Part shown: in pieces, positions 33,625 through 42,445 of the stretch | Position numbering within the stretch: the first letter of the stretch is position 1 | Layout of the letters: every line of letters begins with the position of its first letter | From: Vicinamibacteria bacterium | Lineage (GTDB): Bacteria > Acidobacteriota > Vicinamibacteria > Vicinamibacterales > UBA2999 | Length of the DNA stretch: 46,022 nt | NCBI GenBank assembly: GCA_025938035.1 | Contig: JAICQE010000011.1 | Coordinates: 1-46,022 of the forward strand | Reading direction: 5' to 3' | The notes under the pieces: model-generated | Told to the model about the DNA's origin: nothing | Database searches by the model: none | What the model saw: only the letters and a program-made list of their open reading frames with translations | Program-made: the position numbers and the translations under genes

Positions 33625-33777
33625 ATGATCCGCAAGCTCAGGTCGGGTCAGTACCGCCTGTACTCGCGAAAAATTGATCCGCGCACCGGAAGACGACGTA
33701 ATCTCGGCACCTTCGGCAGCAGAGCTGCCGCCCAAAGGCACGAACGCGCGGTTCAGTTCTTCAAACGGCGCGGATAG
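33625..33777 (+). CDS. Small basic protein paired with DUF2795
   Basis: Protein of 50 residues, ATG 33625, 3 bases after the DUF2795 stop. It begins MIRKLRSGQYRLYSRKIDP and continues RTGRRRNLGTFGSRAAAQRH and ERAVQFFKRRG. The pattern KLRSGxYRLYSRKxDPxTGxRRNLGTF recurs in small proteins of many bacteria, often beside DUF2795. It resembles a short beta-hairpin followed by a helix, as in AP2-like domains of integrases, but no catalytic part is present. Confidence 0.75.
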   Translation: MIRKLRSGQYRLYSRKIDPRTGRRRNLGTFGSRAAAQRHERAVQFFKRRG

Positions 33778-33868
33778 CCTGACGCCCTCGGCAAAACATC
33801 TTCACTCACGAAGTGCGTGGACTTTGCCGACTGCCTGTTGTATCAGGCTTGTTGAAGAAGGACGCCAA

Positions 33869-34564
33869 ATGAGAACTGCAACAAGAACATCCATCGGTAT
33901 CGCGATCTTCGTAGTCGGCCTGCCGCTCATCGTGTCCGCCCAGTCCGATGAGGCCGATCGCATCAAGGAAGCTGGGGTGATCCTCGGCGAGATCATGGCC
34001 GCGCCGGACAAGGCCGTCCCTGCGTCGGTATTGGACAAAGCCGAAGCCATCGCCATCTTCCCCTCGACGATCAAGGGGGCCTTCATCGTCGGCGCGCAGC
34101 GTGGCAAGGGGATCATCAGCGTGCGCGATCGGGCGAAGGGCACGTGGTCCTCGCCGGCGTTTCTGACGCTGACCGGCGGCAGCGTGGGATTTCAGATTGG
34201 CGGGCAGGCGGTGGATATCGTCCTCGTGGTCCAGAACCGGCGCGGCGTCGAGAATCTGCTGCAGAACCAGTTCGAGATCGGCGGTGAGGCGTCAGCAACC
34301 GCGGGACCGGTGGGCCGGGATGCGGCAGCCTCCACCGACATTCAGCTTCGCGCCGAGATTCTGAGCTACTCACGATCGCGTGGGCTGTTCGCCGGCGTCA
34401 GCCTCAAAGGCGCTGCCGTGCGTCAGGACCAGGACGCCAACCAGAAGTTCTACGGAAGCCGGTTCCGCACGCGTGACGTGGTGCTCGACGGAAAGGCCTC
34501 CATGCCGCAGTCGCCGGACGCCGTGAACGACTGGCTGGCCGCGCTCGGGAAAGCGGCCAGGTAG
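33869..34564 (+). CDS. Exported SYLF (Ysc84-type) lipid-binding protein
   Basis: Protein of 231 residues with ATG 33869 (MRTATRTSIGIAIFVVGLPL) after AAGAAGGA. The signal peptide ends near VSAQS. The SYLF domain follows: LDKAEAIAIFPSTIKGAFIVGAQRGKGIISVRD, then SPAFLTLTGGSVGFQIGGQAVDIVLVVQN and AEILSYSRSRGLFAGVSLKGA. SYLF domains bind phosphoinositides or lipids in eukaryotes; in bacteria they are exported and of uncertain role. It lies just upstream of the ECF sigma gene but has its own space (33778-33868). Confidence 0.9.
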   Translation: MRTATRTSIGIAIFVVGLPLIVSAQSDEADRIKEAGVILGEIMAAPDKAVPASVLDKAEAIAIFPSTIKGAFIVGAQRGKGIISVRDRAKGTWSSPAFLTLTGGSVGFQIGGQAVDIVLVVQNRRGVENLLQNQFEIGGEASATAGPVGRDAAASTDIQLRAEILSYSRSRGLFAGVSLKGAAVRQDQDANQKFYGSRFRTRDVVLDGKASMPQSPDAVNDWLAALGKAAR

Positions 34565-34579
34565 CCAACGCCAACTTCT

Positions 34580-34608
34580 GGAACTTTCCCCCTTCATCCT
34601 GCAATCAC
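34580..34608 (+). promoter_or_regulatory. Candidate ECF-type promoter of the sigma operon
   Basis: GGAACTT (34580-34586), a typical ECF sigma -35, is followed by 16 bases and a candidate -10 near GCAATCA (34601-34607). The sigma gene starts at 34616 with no ribosome binding site, so the message may be leaderless and autoregulated. Confidence 0.4.
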
Positions 34609-34615
34609 CCTCCAG

Positions 34616-35227
34616 ATGCAGGACAACGAGGACCCCGCGCGTCCGGCCGAGGCCGATCACGCGCTGGTCGAGCGAACGGCGGCCGGGGATCGCGAGGCCT
34701 TTGCGACGCTCTATCGCCGCCACCAGGCGGCCATTTATCGCTTCGCACGCCTCATGACCGGTTCGCCCGCCGCCGCCGAGGACATCGTCCAGGAAGTCTT
34801 CCTCGTCCTGATGAAAGACGCGGCGAGGTATGAAGCGCAGCGGGCGGCGCTGACGACATACCTGTTCGGCATGGCGAGACGCATCACGAGGCGCCGGCTG
34901 CTGCGTGAGCGCCGGTTCGTGGACATCGGCTCGAGCCGCGGTGCACGGTGGAGCGTCACAGCGGACGCGAGCGCAGCGCTCGAGCGCCGCGACGCGCTGC
35001 AGCAGCTCCGCTGCGCCATCCTGTCGCTGCCGTCACGCTACCGCGAGGTCGTCGTCCTCTGCGATCTGCAGGACGTTCCGTATGACACGGCAGCGGCATC
35101 CATCGGCTGCGCTGTTGGCACCATCCGATCGCGACTGCATCGTGCAAGACGGCTCCTTGCAACGAAACTGCGCCGCGCCGAGGGAGCCCACAGCGTCGCA
35201 GGAGCGGTCATGAGGTGTGCGGTATGA
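34616..35227 (+). CDS. ECF-subfamily RNA polymerase sigma factor
   Basis: Sigma-70 family factor of 203 residues. Region 2 (residues 20-95) has ALVERTAAGDREAFATLYRRH, FARLMTGSPAAAEDIVQEVFL and LTTYLFGMARRITRRRLL. Region 4 (about 128-185) has LSLPSRYREVVVLCDLQDVPY and GCAVGTIRSRLHRARRLLA. Regions 1 and 3 are absent, typical of ECF factors. The stop TGA overlaps the next gene as ATGA, so translation is coupled to the presumed anti-sigma gene. Confidence 0.93.
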   Translation: MQDNEDPARPAEADHALVERTAAGDREAFATLYRRHQAAIYRFARLMTGSPAAAEDIVQEVFLVLMKDAARYEAQRAALTTYLFGMARRITRRRLLRERRFVDIGSSRGARWSVTADASAALERRDALQQLRCAILSLPSRYREVVVLCDLQDVPYDTAAASIGCAVGTIRSRLHRARRLLATKLRRAEGAHSVAGAVMRCAV

Positions 35228-35679
35228 CCAGTCAGCACGACGATCTGGCGGCGCTGCTCGACGCGCTGCGCGACGCGGAATCCGGCGATGCAGCCCCGGC
35301 GCACGTCGAGGCGGCGGTGATGCGGGCATGGGACGCATCACGCGCTCAGACGCCGCCGGCACGTCTGAGCGTGCTCTCGCAATTCGCGTCGGTCGCGGCT
35401 GGGGCCGTGATCGCCGCCGGCTTGACTGTCCTCGGCGGCCATCTTCGATCCACAACGGCAGTGAGGGCGTCGCTCGCCGCGGATACGTCTCCCACCGTCA
35501 TCCTGGTCGGCGAGCCGATTCTCGACGGCGAGCACGTTCGCCTTGTCCGGATGCGGCTGCCCGCTGCCACGTTGCACGCTCTCGGTGTGCGATCGACCGC
35601 TTCCGCCACTGGCGATATCGACGTGGACGTCGTGATCGGCGAGGACGGCGTCGCGCGCGGGCTCAGTTTGAATCCCTAG
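35224..35679 (+). CDS. Presumed anti-sigma factor, membrane protein
   Basis: Protein of 151 residues, ATG 35224 overlapping the sigma stop. A cytoplasmic N-terminus (MTSQHDDLAALLDALRDAES, residues 1-45) is followed by one membrane helix (FASVAAGAVIAAGLTVLGGH, about 52-72) and an exported C-terminal part of 80 residues (TVILVGEPILDGEHVRLVRM). Place, overlap and topology fit an anti-sigma factor. No zinc-binding HxxxCxxC motif is present, so it is not a ZAS-type member. Confidence 0.7.
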   Translation: MTSQHDDLAALLDALRDAESGDAAPAHVEAAVMRAWDASRAQTPPARLSVLSQFASVAAGAVIAAGLTVLGGHLRSTTAVRASLAADTSPTVILVGEPILDGEHVRLVRMRLPAATLHALGVRSTASATGDIDVDVVIGEDGVARGLSLNP

Positions 35680-35696
35680 CGTTGAGGAGAACCACC

Positions 35697-36542
35697 ATGA
35701 AGTTCTATTGCGTGGCCATTGTTTTCATCGGTGCGATCGCCGTGTGCGCTCAAGCCGCCGACGCCCAGCAGGCCGGCTCGCGAGGCGGCGGGGGCGGTCG
35801 CGGAGCGATCCTCGTTTCACCGGGAGAGGGCGTCAAGATCACCGAGTCCGCGCCCATCGAGGTCACACCGGTGAAGAATGCGCCGTTCTCGGCTGAGGCG
35901 GTGACGGAGTTCACGCAGACGCTTGGCGACGGGAACCGCATCGAACGCCGATACGAGTCGTCGGTTGCGCGCGACAGCCGCGGCCGCACACGGCGTGAGG
36001 AAGAGATCGCGCTGATCGGCCCGCTCGCTTCGGCGAGCGCCGCCAAGCCCAGACTGGTGACCATCCTCGATCCCGATTCGGGGACCAGCTATACGCTGGA
36101 CGACGAACGGCAAGTCGCGCATCGAAGCCTCCGCGCAGGCAGCAAAAAGCTCATCGAGCTCGACAGGCTCGAAAAGGAATTGAACAAGATCAGCGGCGCC
36201 CAGAACGCCAGCGCGCAGGATCTCGGCGTCAGGATCATCGAGGGGGTGCGCGCTCAGGGAACGCGAACAACGACGACCATTGCTGCGGGGGCCATCGGCA
36301 ACCTGCAGCCGATCAACATCGTCTCCGAGCGCTGGTTCTCACCCGAGCTGCAGATGGCGGTTCTCGTCACACGACGCGATCCGCGCAACGGCGACACCAC
36401 CTACCGCCTGACGAACATCCTGCGCGGCGAGCAGCCCGACGCGCTCTTCACGATTCCATCGTCCTATGAGGTCGTTGATGGCGACTTGAAGTTCAAGCTC
36501 GTTGAGGTGATGTCCGAAAAGAAAAAGATTTTTGCGAGATAA
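35697..36542 (+). CDS. Exported protein of the sigma operon, function unknown
   Basis: Exported protein of 281 residues, ATG 35697 after GAGGAGA. The signal peptide ends near ADAQQ and is followed by a Gly/Arg-rich linker. Recognisable segments are TQTLGDGNRIERRYESSVARDSRGR, LVTILDPDSGTSYTLD and SERWFSPELQMAVLVTRRDPRNGDTTYRLTNI, which recur in acidobacterial proteins beside ECF factors. The arrangement sigma, membrane anti-sigma, exported protein suggests that it is a target or sensor. The gene is 17 bases after the anti-sigma gene. Confidence 0.82.
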   Translation: MKFYCVAIVFIGAIAVCAQAADAQQAGSRGGGGGRGAILVSPGEGVKITESAPIEVTPVKNAPFSAEAVTEFTQTLGDGNRIERRYESSVARDSRGRTRREEEIALIGPLASASAAKPRLVTILDPDSGTSYTLDDERQVAHRSLRAGSKKLIELDRLEKELNKISGAQNASAQDLGVRIIEGVRAQGTRTTTTIAAGAIGNLQPINIVSERWFSPELQMAVLVTRRDPRNGDTTYRLTNILRGEQPDALFTIPSSYEVVDGDLKFKLVEVMSEKKKIFAR

Positions 36543-36717
36543 AGCGCTCGGAGTGATCGCGCCCTTGCCGGGACAGTAACGTCGCGACGCCGGCGCAGCG
36601 CACGGACGAGCTCCGAATGTTGTGACGCCATTGTCATCTGCACGTGCGAGACTAGCGGTTTGCGCACGCGACCACATGGATGGGCTGTGAACGCGTTCGC
36701 AGATCCGGAGGTGCTTG

Positions 36718-37500
36718 ATGGCAGTTGCAACCTCGACCTTGCTCGGGCGACCAGTCTGGTACGAATTGATGACAACCGACATGAAGTCGGCCGAGGCGTT
36801 CTATCGAACCGTGATCGGCTGGCAGGCGGCGCCGTTCGAAGGCACTCCCTTCCCGTACACGGCGTTCAATCCCACCGGCGGCGTCTCCATCGCCGGGGTG
36901 ATGACGAAACCGGCGGAGGTGAAGGCGCCGCCCTTCTGGGCGATGTATATCGCCGTGCCGGACCTCAACGAAGCGGTGTCGAAGATCACGGGGCTCGGCG
37001 GGAAGACGCACACCGAGGTGATCGAGATTCCCAACGTCGGCCGGATGCGGATGATGATGGACCCGCAGGGCGCCGCGTTCTACATCATCGAACCGTCCTC
37101 CGAGGAACGACGGCCGGAGGCGCCGGCGGCAATCGGTGAAGCGTCGTGGCACGAGTTGATGACCACGGACATGCCGGCGGCGATGACGTTCTATCAGCAG
37201 GTCTTCGGCTGGCAGCCCAGCGACGCGATGGACATGGGCGAGATGGGCACCTACCAGATGTTCAATCGCCCGCACGGAATGATCGGCGGGATGATGAACA
37301 AGCCGCCACAGATGGCGAACGTGCCGCCGAACTGGCAGATCTATTTCCGGGTCCCCGACGTGCACGCCGCGGTCGAGCGGATCACGGCGAACGGCGGCAA
37401 GATCCTCAACGGCCCGATGGAGGTGCCGGGCGGCGACTGGGTGGTGAACGCGGCCGACCCACAGGGTGCCGCGTTCGGCCTGCACCAGAAGAAATCCTAA
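36718..37500 (+). CDS. Two-domain VOC family (glyoxalase-like) protein
   Basis: Protein of 260 residues, ATG 36718 after GGAGG (36707-36711). It is built of two vicinal-oxygen-chelate modules, about residues 8-127 (WYELMTTDMKSAEAFYRTVIGW, MMMDPQGAAFYIIEP) and 136-258 (WHELMTTDMPAAMTFYQQVFGW, NAADPQGAAFGLHQ). It lacks the Cys or Arg of known antibiotic-resistance VOC proteins and cannot be given a substrate. No signal peptide, so cytoplasmic. It is convergent with the ankyrin gene; the two stop codons overlap. Confidence 0.9.
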   Translation: MAVATSTLLGRPVWYELMTTDMKSAEAFYRTVIGWQAAPFEGTPFPYTAFNPTGGVSIAGVMTKPAEVKAPPFWAMYIAVPDLNEAVSKITGLGGKTHTEVIEIPNVGRMRMMMDPQGAAFYIIEPSSEERRPEAPAAIGEASWHELMTTDMPAAMTFYQQVFGWQPSDAMDMGEMGTYQMFNRPHGMIGGMMNKPPQMANVPPNWQIYFRVPDVHAAVERITANGGKILNGPMEVPGGDWVVNAADPQGAAFGLHQKKS

Positions 37501-39419
37501 GACGGAAGAAGAGCGAGGACGTCGGCGTGACTCATTCGCGCCGCCCACGCACGCGGCGTGGCCCAGGGTTCCGCATCGTGTTCGCGCGCGTCGGCGCCTC
37601 GCTCCAGAAAGAGCTTCACCAGTTCGGGCCGGCCCCACCGGCACGCCCAGCCGAGCGGCGTGCTCTTCAGCAGATCGTCGCGGCGATCGAGCCGTGCACC
37701 GGCATCCAGCAGAATCGTTGCGAGCGCGAGGCGCTCGCCAGCGCTCGACGTTTCGTACGGCCACCCGGCGCAGACGTCGTGGAGAATCGAGCGGCCATAC
37801 GGGGCCGGCGGGTTCGCTCCGGCGCGCTCGACCATCAACGCAAAGCACGTCAGATAGCGCTCGCGGTCGCTTTCGGCGTGCGCGCCGAGCGGCCGCATCA
37901 GATTCCCATGCCACCGCGGGTCGTCTCGTGGCCAATCGAGATGTTCCAGTGCCAGCCGCACGATCTCCACATGGCCGCCGTCGGCGCCGCTGACGAGCAG
38001 GCGTGCCGCAACGGTTTCACCCTCAGGAACACTCCGTGGCCGCAGACGCCCGGCTGCTTCGTCGGCCAGCATCTGCTTCGCCTGATCGATTAGCCCGACG
38101 TGTCCGACGAGACCAGCGTCGGCGAATCCGCCGTAGCGTTCGAGCAGCGCGATCATGTCGCGGTTGTTGTGCTGGTACGCCTCGAACATCGGCCAGCTCG
38201 CCGCATAGATCGAAGGGTTCGGATCAGCGCCGCGCTGCAGCAGGGTCTCCGCCATCGCGAGGTCGTCGTTCTGTACCGCCGCGCGCAGCGGCTCTCCCCA
38301 CGAGTAGACGACCTCTTCGATATCCTTGACACGGCGGCGCTCGTCCGGATCGAACCCGAGATCGAGCAGCAGCCGGAGCACGTCGGGCCGTCGTCGAATC
38401 ACCGCCCTCGACACCAGCCCATACCCGTCTGGCGGTTCGGTTAAGGTCCCTGCCGCATGGCTTGCCCGCAACCACGCCACCTCGCCGCGTGCCACGGCCG
38501 CGGCCGCCGTCATCTTCGCGCCGTGCGAGATGAGAAGCGCCTCCATCTCCGCGGCCTTCTCTGGCGTGAAGTCCTGGCAATTCATGCCAACGAGCTCCAG
38601 CGGCGTCCAAGAGTACGGCTCGTGGGCGTTGACGTCGGCGCCATGCGCGACAAGCCACTTCGCGACGTCGAGGCACAGCATGAGCGATGCCTGGTGCAGC
38701 ATCGTCCAGCCGTCGCCACGCCGCCAGTGAACCAGCCGTGGCTCCTCTTCCAGGCAGGCCATCACCGCGGCCTCGCCGCCTGTCATGAACGCTGTTGACA
38801 GCCTGGCGATGATCGGCGATGAGCGATCGATCGGCGGTGTTGAATCAGCGGGCCGCTGCATCCCGGTGTCTGCACTCCGCCGGCCGAGCGCCCCCTTGAT
38901 GATCGCGACGATGTCGTCGTAGCCGCGTTCGGTGGCGATGGTCAGCGCTCTGGTCGCATCGCGATGCGGCCAGATGCCTTTGAACGGATCGGCGCCGCGA
39001 TCCATCAACAGGCGGACCATCTGCGGATTCCGATCGAGCACCGCGTAATGCAGCGCCCGATGCTCGTTGTGTTCCGCCATGTCCATGTGCACGAGCTCAG
39101 GTCGCGCGTCGAGCATCGCTCGGACGGCAGCGAGGTCGCCCGCCCGCACGGCCTCGGCCAGCCGTGTCACGGTCACGCCATCGACGTACGCCTTGAGCTT
39201 GGGCCAGCTTTCGAATCCGTACGCGCGCGCAATCACCAGCTGCGCGTCGTGCAACTCGAAAACGGCCGGGTCGGCACTGCGATAGTGAGCGTGCACTTCG
39301 GCCGAGACGTCCGGTTTGCCGCCGCGGAACGCCGCGAGCAGCTCCTTCGCCTGGCGTTTCAGTTGATCGAGATCGGGCCGCTCGCGAAGCGTGCGGGTAG
39401 GCAGGGACTGCGGAGACAT
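37497..39419 (-). CDS. Ankyrin-repeat protein, cytoplasmic
   Basis: Protein of 640 residues without a signal peptide, start ATG 39419 after AAAGGAG. The first 85 residues (RPDLDQLKRQAKELLAAFRGG, ARAYGFESWPKLKAYVDG) are the N-terminal segment seen in a family of bacterial ankyrin proteins. Repeats follow with LHYAVLDRNPQMVRLLMDRGADP, ALTIATERGYDDIVAII, MLHQASLMLCLDVAKWLVAHGADV, LAMAETLLQRGADPN and PLGWACRWGRPELVKLFLERGAD. It probably binds proteins; the target is unknown. A strong promoter candidate lies 160 bases upstream. Confidence 0.9.
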   Translation of the reverse strand: MSPQSLPTRTLRERPDLDQLKRQAKELLAAFRGGKPDVSAEVHAHYRSADPAVFELHDAQLVIARAYGFESWPKLKAYVDGVTVTRLAEAVRAGDLAAVRAMLDARPELVHMDMAEHNEHRALHYAVLDRNPQMVRLLMDRGADPFKGIWPHRDATRALTIATERGYDDIVAIIKGALGRRSADTGMQRPADSTPPIDRSSPIIARLSTAFMTGGEAAVMACLEEEPRLVHWRRGDGWTMLHQASLMLCLDVAKWLVAHGADVNAHEPYSWTPLELVGMNCQDFTPEKAAEMEALLISHGAKMTAAAAVARGEVAWLRASHAAGTLTEPPDGYGLVSRAVIRRRPDVLRLLLDLGFDPDERRRVKDIEEVVYSWGEPLRAAVQNDDLAMAETLLQRGADPNPSIYAASWPMFEAYQHNNRDMIALLERYGGFADAGLVGHVGLIDQAKQMLADEAAGRLRPRSVPEGETVAARLLVSGADGGHVEIVRLALEHLDWPRDDPRWHGNLMRPLGAHAESDRERYLTCFALMVERAGANPPAPYGRSILHDVCAGWPYETSSAGERLALATILLDAGARLDRRDDLLKSTPLGWACRWGRPELVKLFLERGADAREHDAEPWATPRAWAARMSHADVLALLPS

Positions 39420-39577
39420 GATGAGCTCCTTTCCTGGCCGCGCGTACGCGCGGACCGCTCATGCCCGGTGTCCGCTGACGCGGGCGGAAAAGAGTTCATC
39501 GGACTTGTGAACCGACGCTCTAACAGGTGGACGCAGTCCTTTCCGCGGACACGGCGGCGCCCTGACGCGCCGTGCCC
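39420..39577 (-). other. Long leader of the ankyrin gene
   Basis: About 150 bases between the promoter at 39578-39606 and the ATG. It holds a perfect palindrome CCGCGCGTACGCGCGG near 39440 and no evident gene. The leader could carry post-transcriptional control. Confidence 0.4.
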
Positions 39578-39606
39578 ACTATAGAGGTCGCCGCGCCCGT
39601 GTTCAA
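39578..39606 (-). promoter_or_regulatory. Promoter of the ankyrin gene
   Basis: On the minus strand TTGAAC (39601-39606), 17 bases, then TATAGT (39578-39583). Both boxes and the spacing are close to the sigma-70 consensus. Confidence 0.55.
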
Positions 39607-39708
39607 CTAGGAACGGTTCGCGGCGACACTGGCGCGCTGGCTACCCACTTTGGGCACCAGCGGCGGCGTCCATCACCTTCGCGTTGTAGTAAGAGGCGGC
39701 GGCGACCT

Positions 39709-39945
39709 TCAGTACCAGGACGGGGCGCCGAGGGCCGCTCTCGCCCACACCCCTCTCTGCACTTCCCGGACGAGGCCCGATGCGATCAACCGTTGCAGGA
39801 TTCGTTGCGCGCCGTCGCTGGGCACGCCCAGCCATTCCTGGAGAGTGGTGACGGTCAGCGTGACGCTCGGATTCTGGACGATGCCGTCGATCACGCGCTG
39901 CACGATCGCGGCGCGGCTCCTGATGTTCCGCCTTTCCTGCCCCAT
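39709..39945 (-). CDS. Small winged-helix-like DNA-binding protein
   Basis: Protein of 78 residues, ATG 39945 (MGQERRNIRSRAAIVQRVID) after GGGAGG. The remaining part reads LTVTTLQEWLGVPSDGAQRI, LQRLIASGLVREVQRG and VWARAALGAPSWY, with the helix-turn-helix and wing arrangement of a small transcription regulator. It is a paralogue of the 31170 protein. It lies divergent from the broken beta-lactamase gene (40076). Confidence 0.75.
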   Translation of the reverse strand: MGQERRNIRSRAAIVQRVIDGIVQNPSVTLTVTTLQEWLGVPSDGAQRILQRLIASGLVREVQRGVWARAALGAPSWY

Positions 39946-40075
39946 TGGGTTTGCCTCCCGCCAATTCTTGAAGGCAATGTCAATGCCGCGATCGACGCCG
40001 TGTAACGTCCACGGCCGGAGACAGCGCAGCAGTACGCCCGTTCCCGGAAACCGGCTACTATCCGCGCAGGCCTCT

Positions 40076-41097
40076 GTGAAGAAGCTGCTCTCATTGATGC
40101 TGCTGGCCCTCATCACCCAGCACGTTCAGACGCAGAATGGCGTCGCCGGCTATTGGCGCGCGGTCAGCGTGGTGCCCGATGGGACGCCCGACGGTGCGGT
40201 TCTTCAGTTCACGATGGACCTCATGGTGGAGGGCACTTCCATCACCGGAACCGTGGCCGGGGTTCCGATCACAATCAGCGGCGGACGCGTCGAGGGAACC
40301 CTCGTCACCCTGACCGGCGTCAACAGCGACAACAAGCAGCCCATCTCTCTCACCGGCGAACTGTCGGGCTCCGAGATCGTCTTCAGGGCCGTCGGCCTCG
40401 CCCCCGAGCCGGTCCGGCTGGTTGCGCGGCGGGTCACTCGCCTCGAGACGGTTACCGGCAGCGTGTCGGACGCCGCACTGATTCTGCAATTGCTCAAGCA
40501 GACGAACGTCCCCGGCGTGAGCATTGCCGTGATCAAGGACTTCAAGGTGGCCCGTGTGTTCGCCTATGGCGTTGCCGATTCCGAAACGCGCGCGCCGGTC
40601 ACGACCCGGACGATGTTCCAGGCCGGTTCAATCAGTAAGACCGTTGCCGCCATGGCGTCGCTGAAGGCCGTTCAGGAGAAGCGGTTCAGGCTCGATCAGG
40701 GGTCTTTCCCGAACAGGCCGCCGCCGGACTCTGGACAACGCCAACAGACCTGGCGACGTTCGCGATCGAGGTCCAGCTTGCCCTACGCGGTCGTCCGTCG
40801 CGCGTGCTCTCACCCTCTCTGGCGCGGGAGATGATTACGCCGGTAGGCGTTGGAAACTACGGCGTCGGCTTTGCCATCCTGAAGCAGGGCGAGGGCTGGT
40901 ATTTCATGCACAACGGGAGCACGTTTGGCTTCCGAGCCTCCCTGTTCGCACACAGTACCAAGGGATACGGCGCCGCCATCATGACGAACGGCGCGGGCGG
41001 GGACGCGTTAGTCCCGCAAGTCCTGCGGCTGATCCAGCAGGAATACAAGTGGGACGCGGTCGATCTGCCTGTGCCACGACGTTACGGTCCGGAATAG
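40076..41097 (+). pseudogene. Class C beta-lactamase-like serine hydrolase, internal deletion and frameshift
   Basis: Exported serine hydrolase broken in the middle. From GTG 40076 (VKKLLSLMLLALITQHVQ) a signal peptide and an N-terminal beta domain lead to VSIAVIKDFKVARVFAYGV and the catalytic SxxK (FQAGSISKTVAAMASLKA). After FRLDQG near 40700 the frame changes: the next family segment, EQAAAGLWTTPTDLATFAIE, is in another frame and continues with ITPVGVGNYGVGFAI, WYFMHNGSTFGF and the end at 41097. The stretch with the catalytic Tyr motif (YxN or YSN), some 150 residues in intact members, is missing. Probably inactive. Confidence 0.85.
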
Positions 41098-41101
41098 AAG
41101 C

Positions 41102-42331
41102 ATGGGATTCGATGTCGAAGCGGCCACGCGGGTCTATCTCGACGCTTTACAGGGTGCGGCCCGCGCCCGGTCGGATGCCTATTTCGAAGGCGGGTACTGG
41201 CTGATCCTCTTTGGCGCGTTAGTCAGCGCGCTCGTCTACTGGCTGATGCTGCATACCGGCTGGTCCGCTGCATGGAGCGAGCGTGCCAGGCGGATCACGT
41301 CTCGCCGCTGGCTCCAGCCGGCGCTCTATTCCGTGCCTTTTGCGGTCGCCGGTACGCTGCTCACCCTTCCGTGGACCATCTATACCGGCTTCGTTCGCGA
41401 AAAACAATTCGCCCTGATGAACCTGACCTTCATTCAGTGGCTGGCCGAGCAGGCAATCAGTCTGGTCGTGACGATCATCGCCATCGCCATCGTGTTCGTG
41501 ATCATTTTCGCCGTGATTCGGAAGGCGCCGCGGACCTGGTGGCTCTGGGGCACGGGCGCGACAGCGGCGTTACTGGTGTTGGCGATCATGATTGCTCCCG
41601 TCTTCATTGCGCCACTGTTCAACGAGTACACGCCAATGTCTCCGGGACCGCTGCGCGATGACATTCTGACCATGGCGCGCGACGAAGGAATTCCCGCGGA
41701 CGACGTCTATGTGTTCGACCAGTCGCGCCAGACCGATCGCATCTCGGCCAATGTGTCGGGCATCGGCCCCACCGTCCGCATCTCGCTCAACGACAATCTG
41801 CTCAATCGGGCCATGCCGTCGGGCGTGAAGGCGGTCATGGGTCATGAGATGGGCCACTACGTGCTCGGGCACCTCCCACGTCTCGTGCTGTACAACAGCG
41901 CGCTCGCAGCCGTGGCGATGTTCTTGCTCTGGTGGCTCGGCCCCCGCCTCCTTCGCCGCTTCGGCGAGCGATGGCGTGTCCGCGACGTTTCCGATCCCGC
42001 CGTGGCACCACTCTTCGCCATCGTCATCGTCATCCTCGGCGTGCTGGTGACACCGCTCGTCAACACGATCGCGCGCACGGTGGAAGCAGAGGCGGATGCC
42101 TTCGGGCTCGAGGCCGCGCGCGAACCCGATGGCTTCGCGACGATCGCAATGCTCCTGTCCGAATACCGGAAGATTGAACCGGGGAAATGGGAGGAGCGGT
42201 TCTTCTATGATCATCCGTCGGGCCGCGCGCGCGTGAGGCGGGCCATGGAGTGGAAGGCGCGACACCTTGGCGAACTGCCGCCCGATCAGCGCCTGATCGT
42301 CCGCCCACCGGCGCTGAAGCCCTTGCGATAA
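41102..42331 (+). CDS. M48 family membrane metallopeptidase (Ste24-like)
   Basis: Zinc protease of 409 residues of the Ste24/CAAX protease type, ATG 41102. Membrane segments lie near residues 32-50, 75-93, 113-140, 148-172, 262-282 and 303-322. The zinc site is HEMGH (248-252) with Glu328 in ARTVEAEADAF as third ligand. It probably degrades misfolded or damaged membrane proteins. The gene lies 4 bases after the broken hydrolase gene, so it may once have been in its operon. Confidence 0.93.
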   Translation: MGFDVEAATRVYLDALQGAARARSDAYFEGGYWLILFGALVSALVYWLMLHTGWSAAWSERARRITSRRWLQPALYSVPFAVAGTLLTLPWTIYTGFVREKQFALMNLTFIQWLAEQAISLVVTIIAIAIVFVIIFAVIRKAPRTWWLWGTGATAALLVLAIMIAPVFIAPLFNEYTPMSPGPLRDDILTMARDEGIPADDVYVFDQSRQTDRISANVSGIGPTVRISLNDNLLNRAMPSGVKAVMGHEMGHYVLGHLPRLVLYNSALAAVAMFLLWWLGPRLLRRFGERWRVRDVSDPAVAPLFAIVIVILGVLVTPLVNTIARTVEAEADAFGLEAAREPDGFATIAMLLSEYRKIEPGKWEERFFYDHPSGRARVRRAMEWKARHLGELPPDQRLIVRPPALKPLR

Positions 42332-42445
42332 CGAAGCCGAAGCCTCCAGGGCATGGCTTTCGCACTGCCGCCCGTCCTGGCCCGCTGGGCGGCCTTCCAG
42401 CAACAAAACTGTGATTCGCGTTCGGAATCGTCATCTGAGAGCCTG

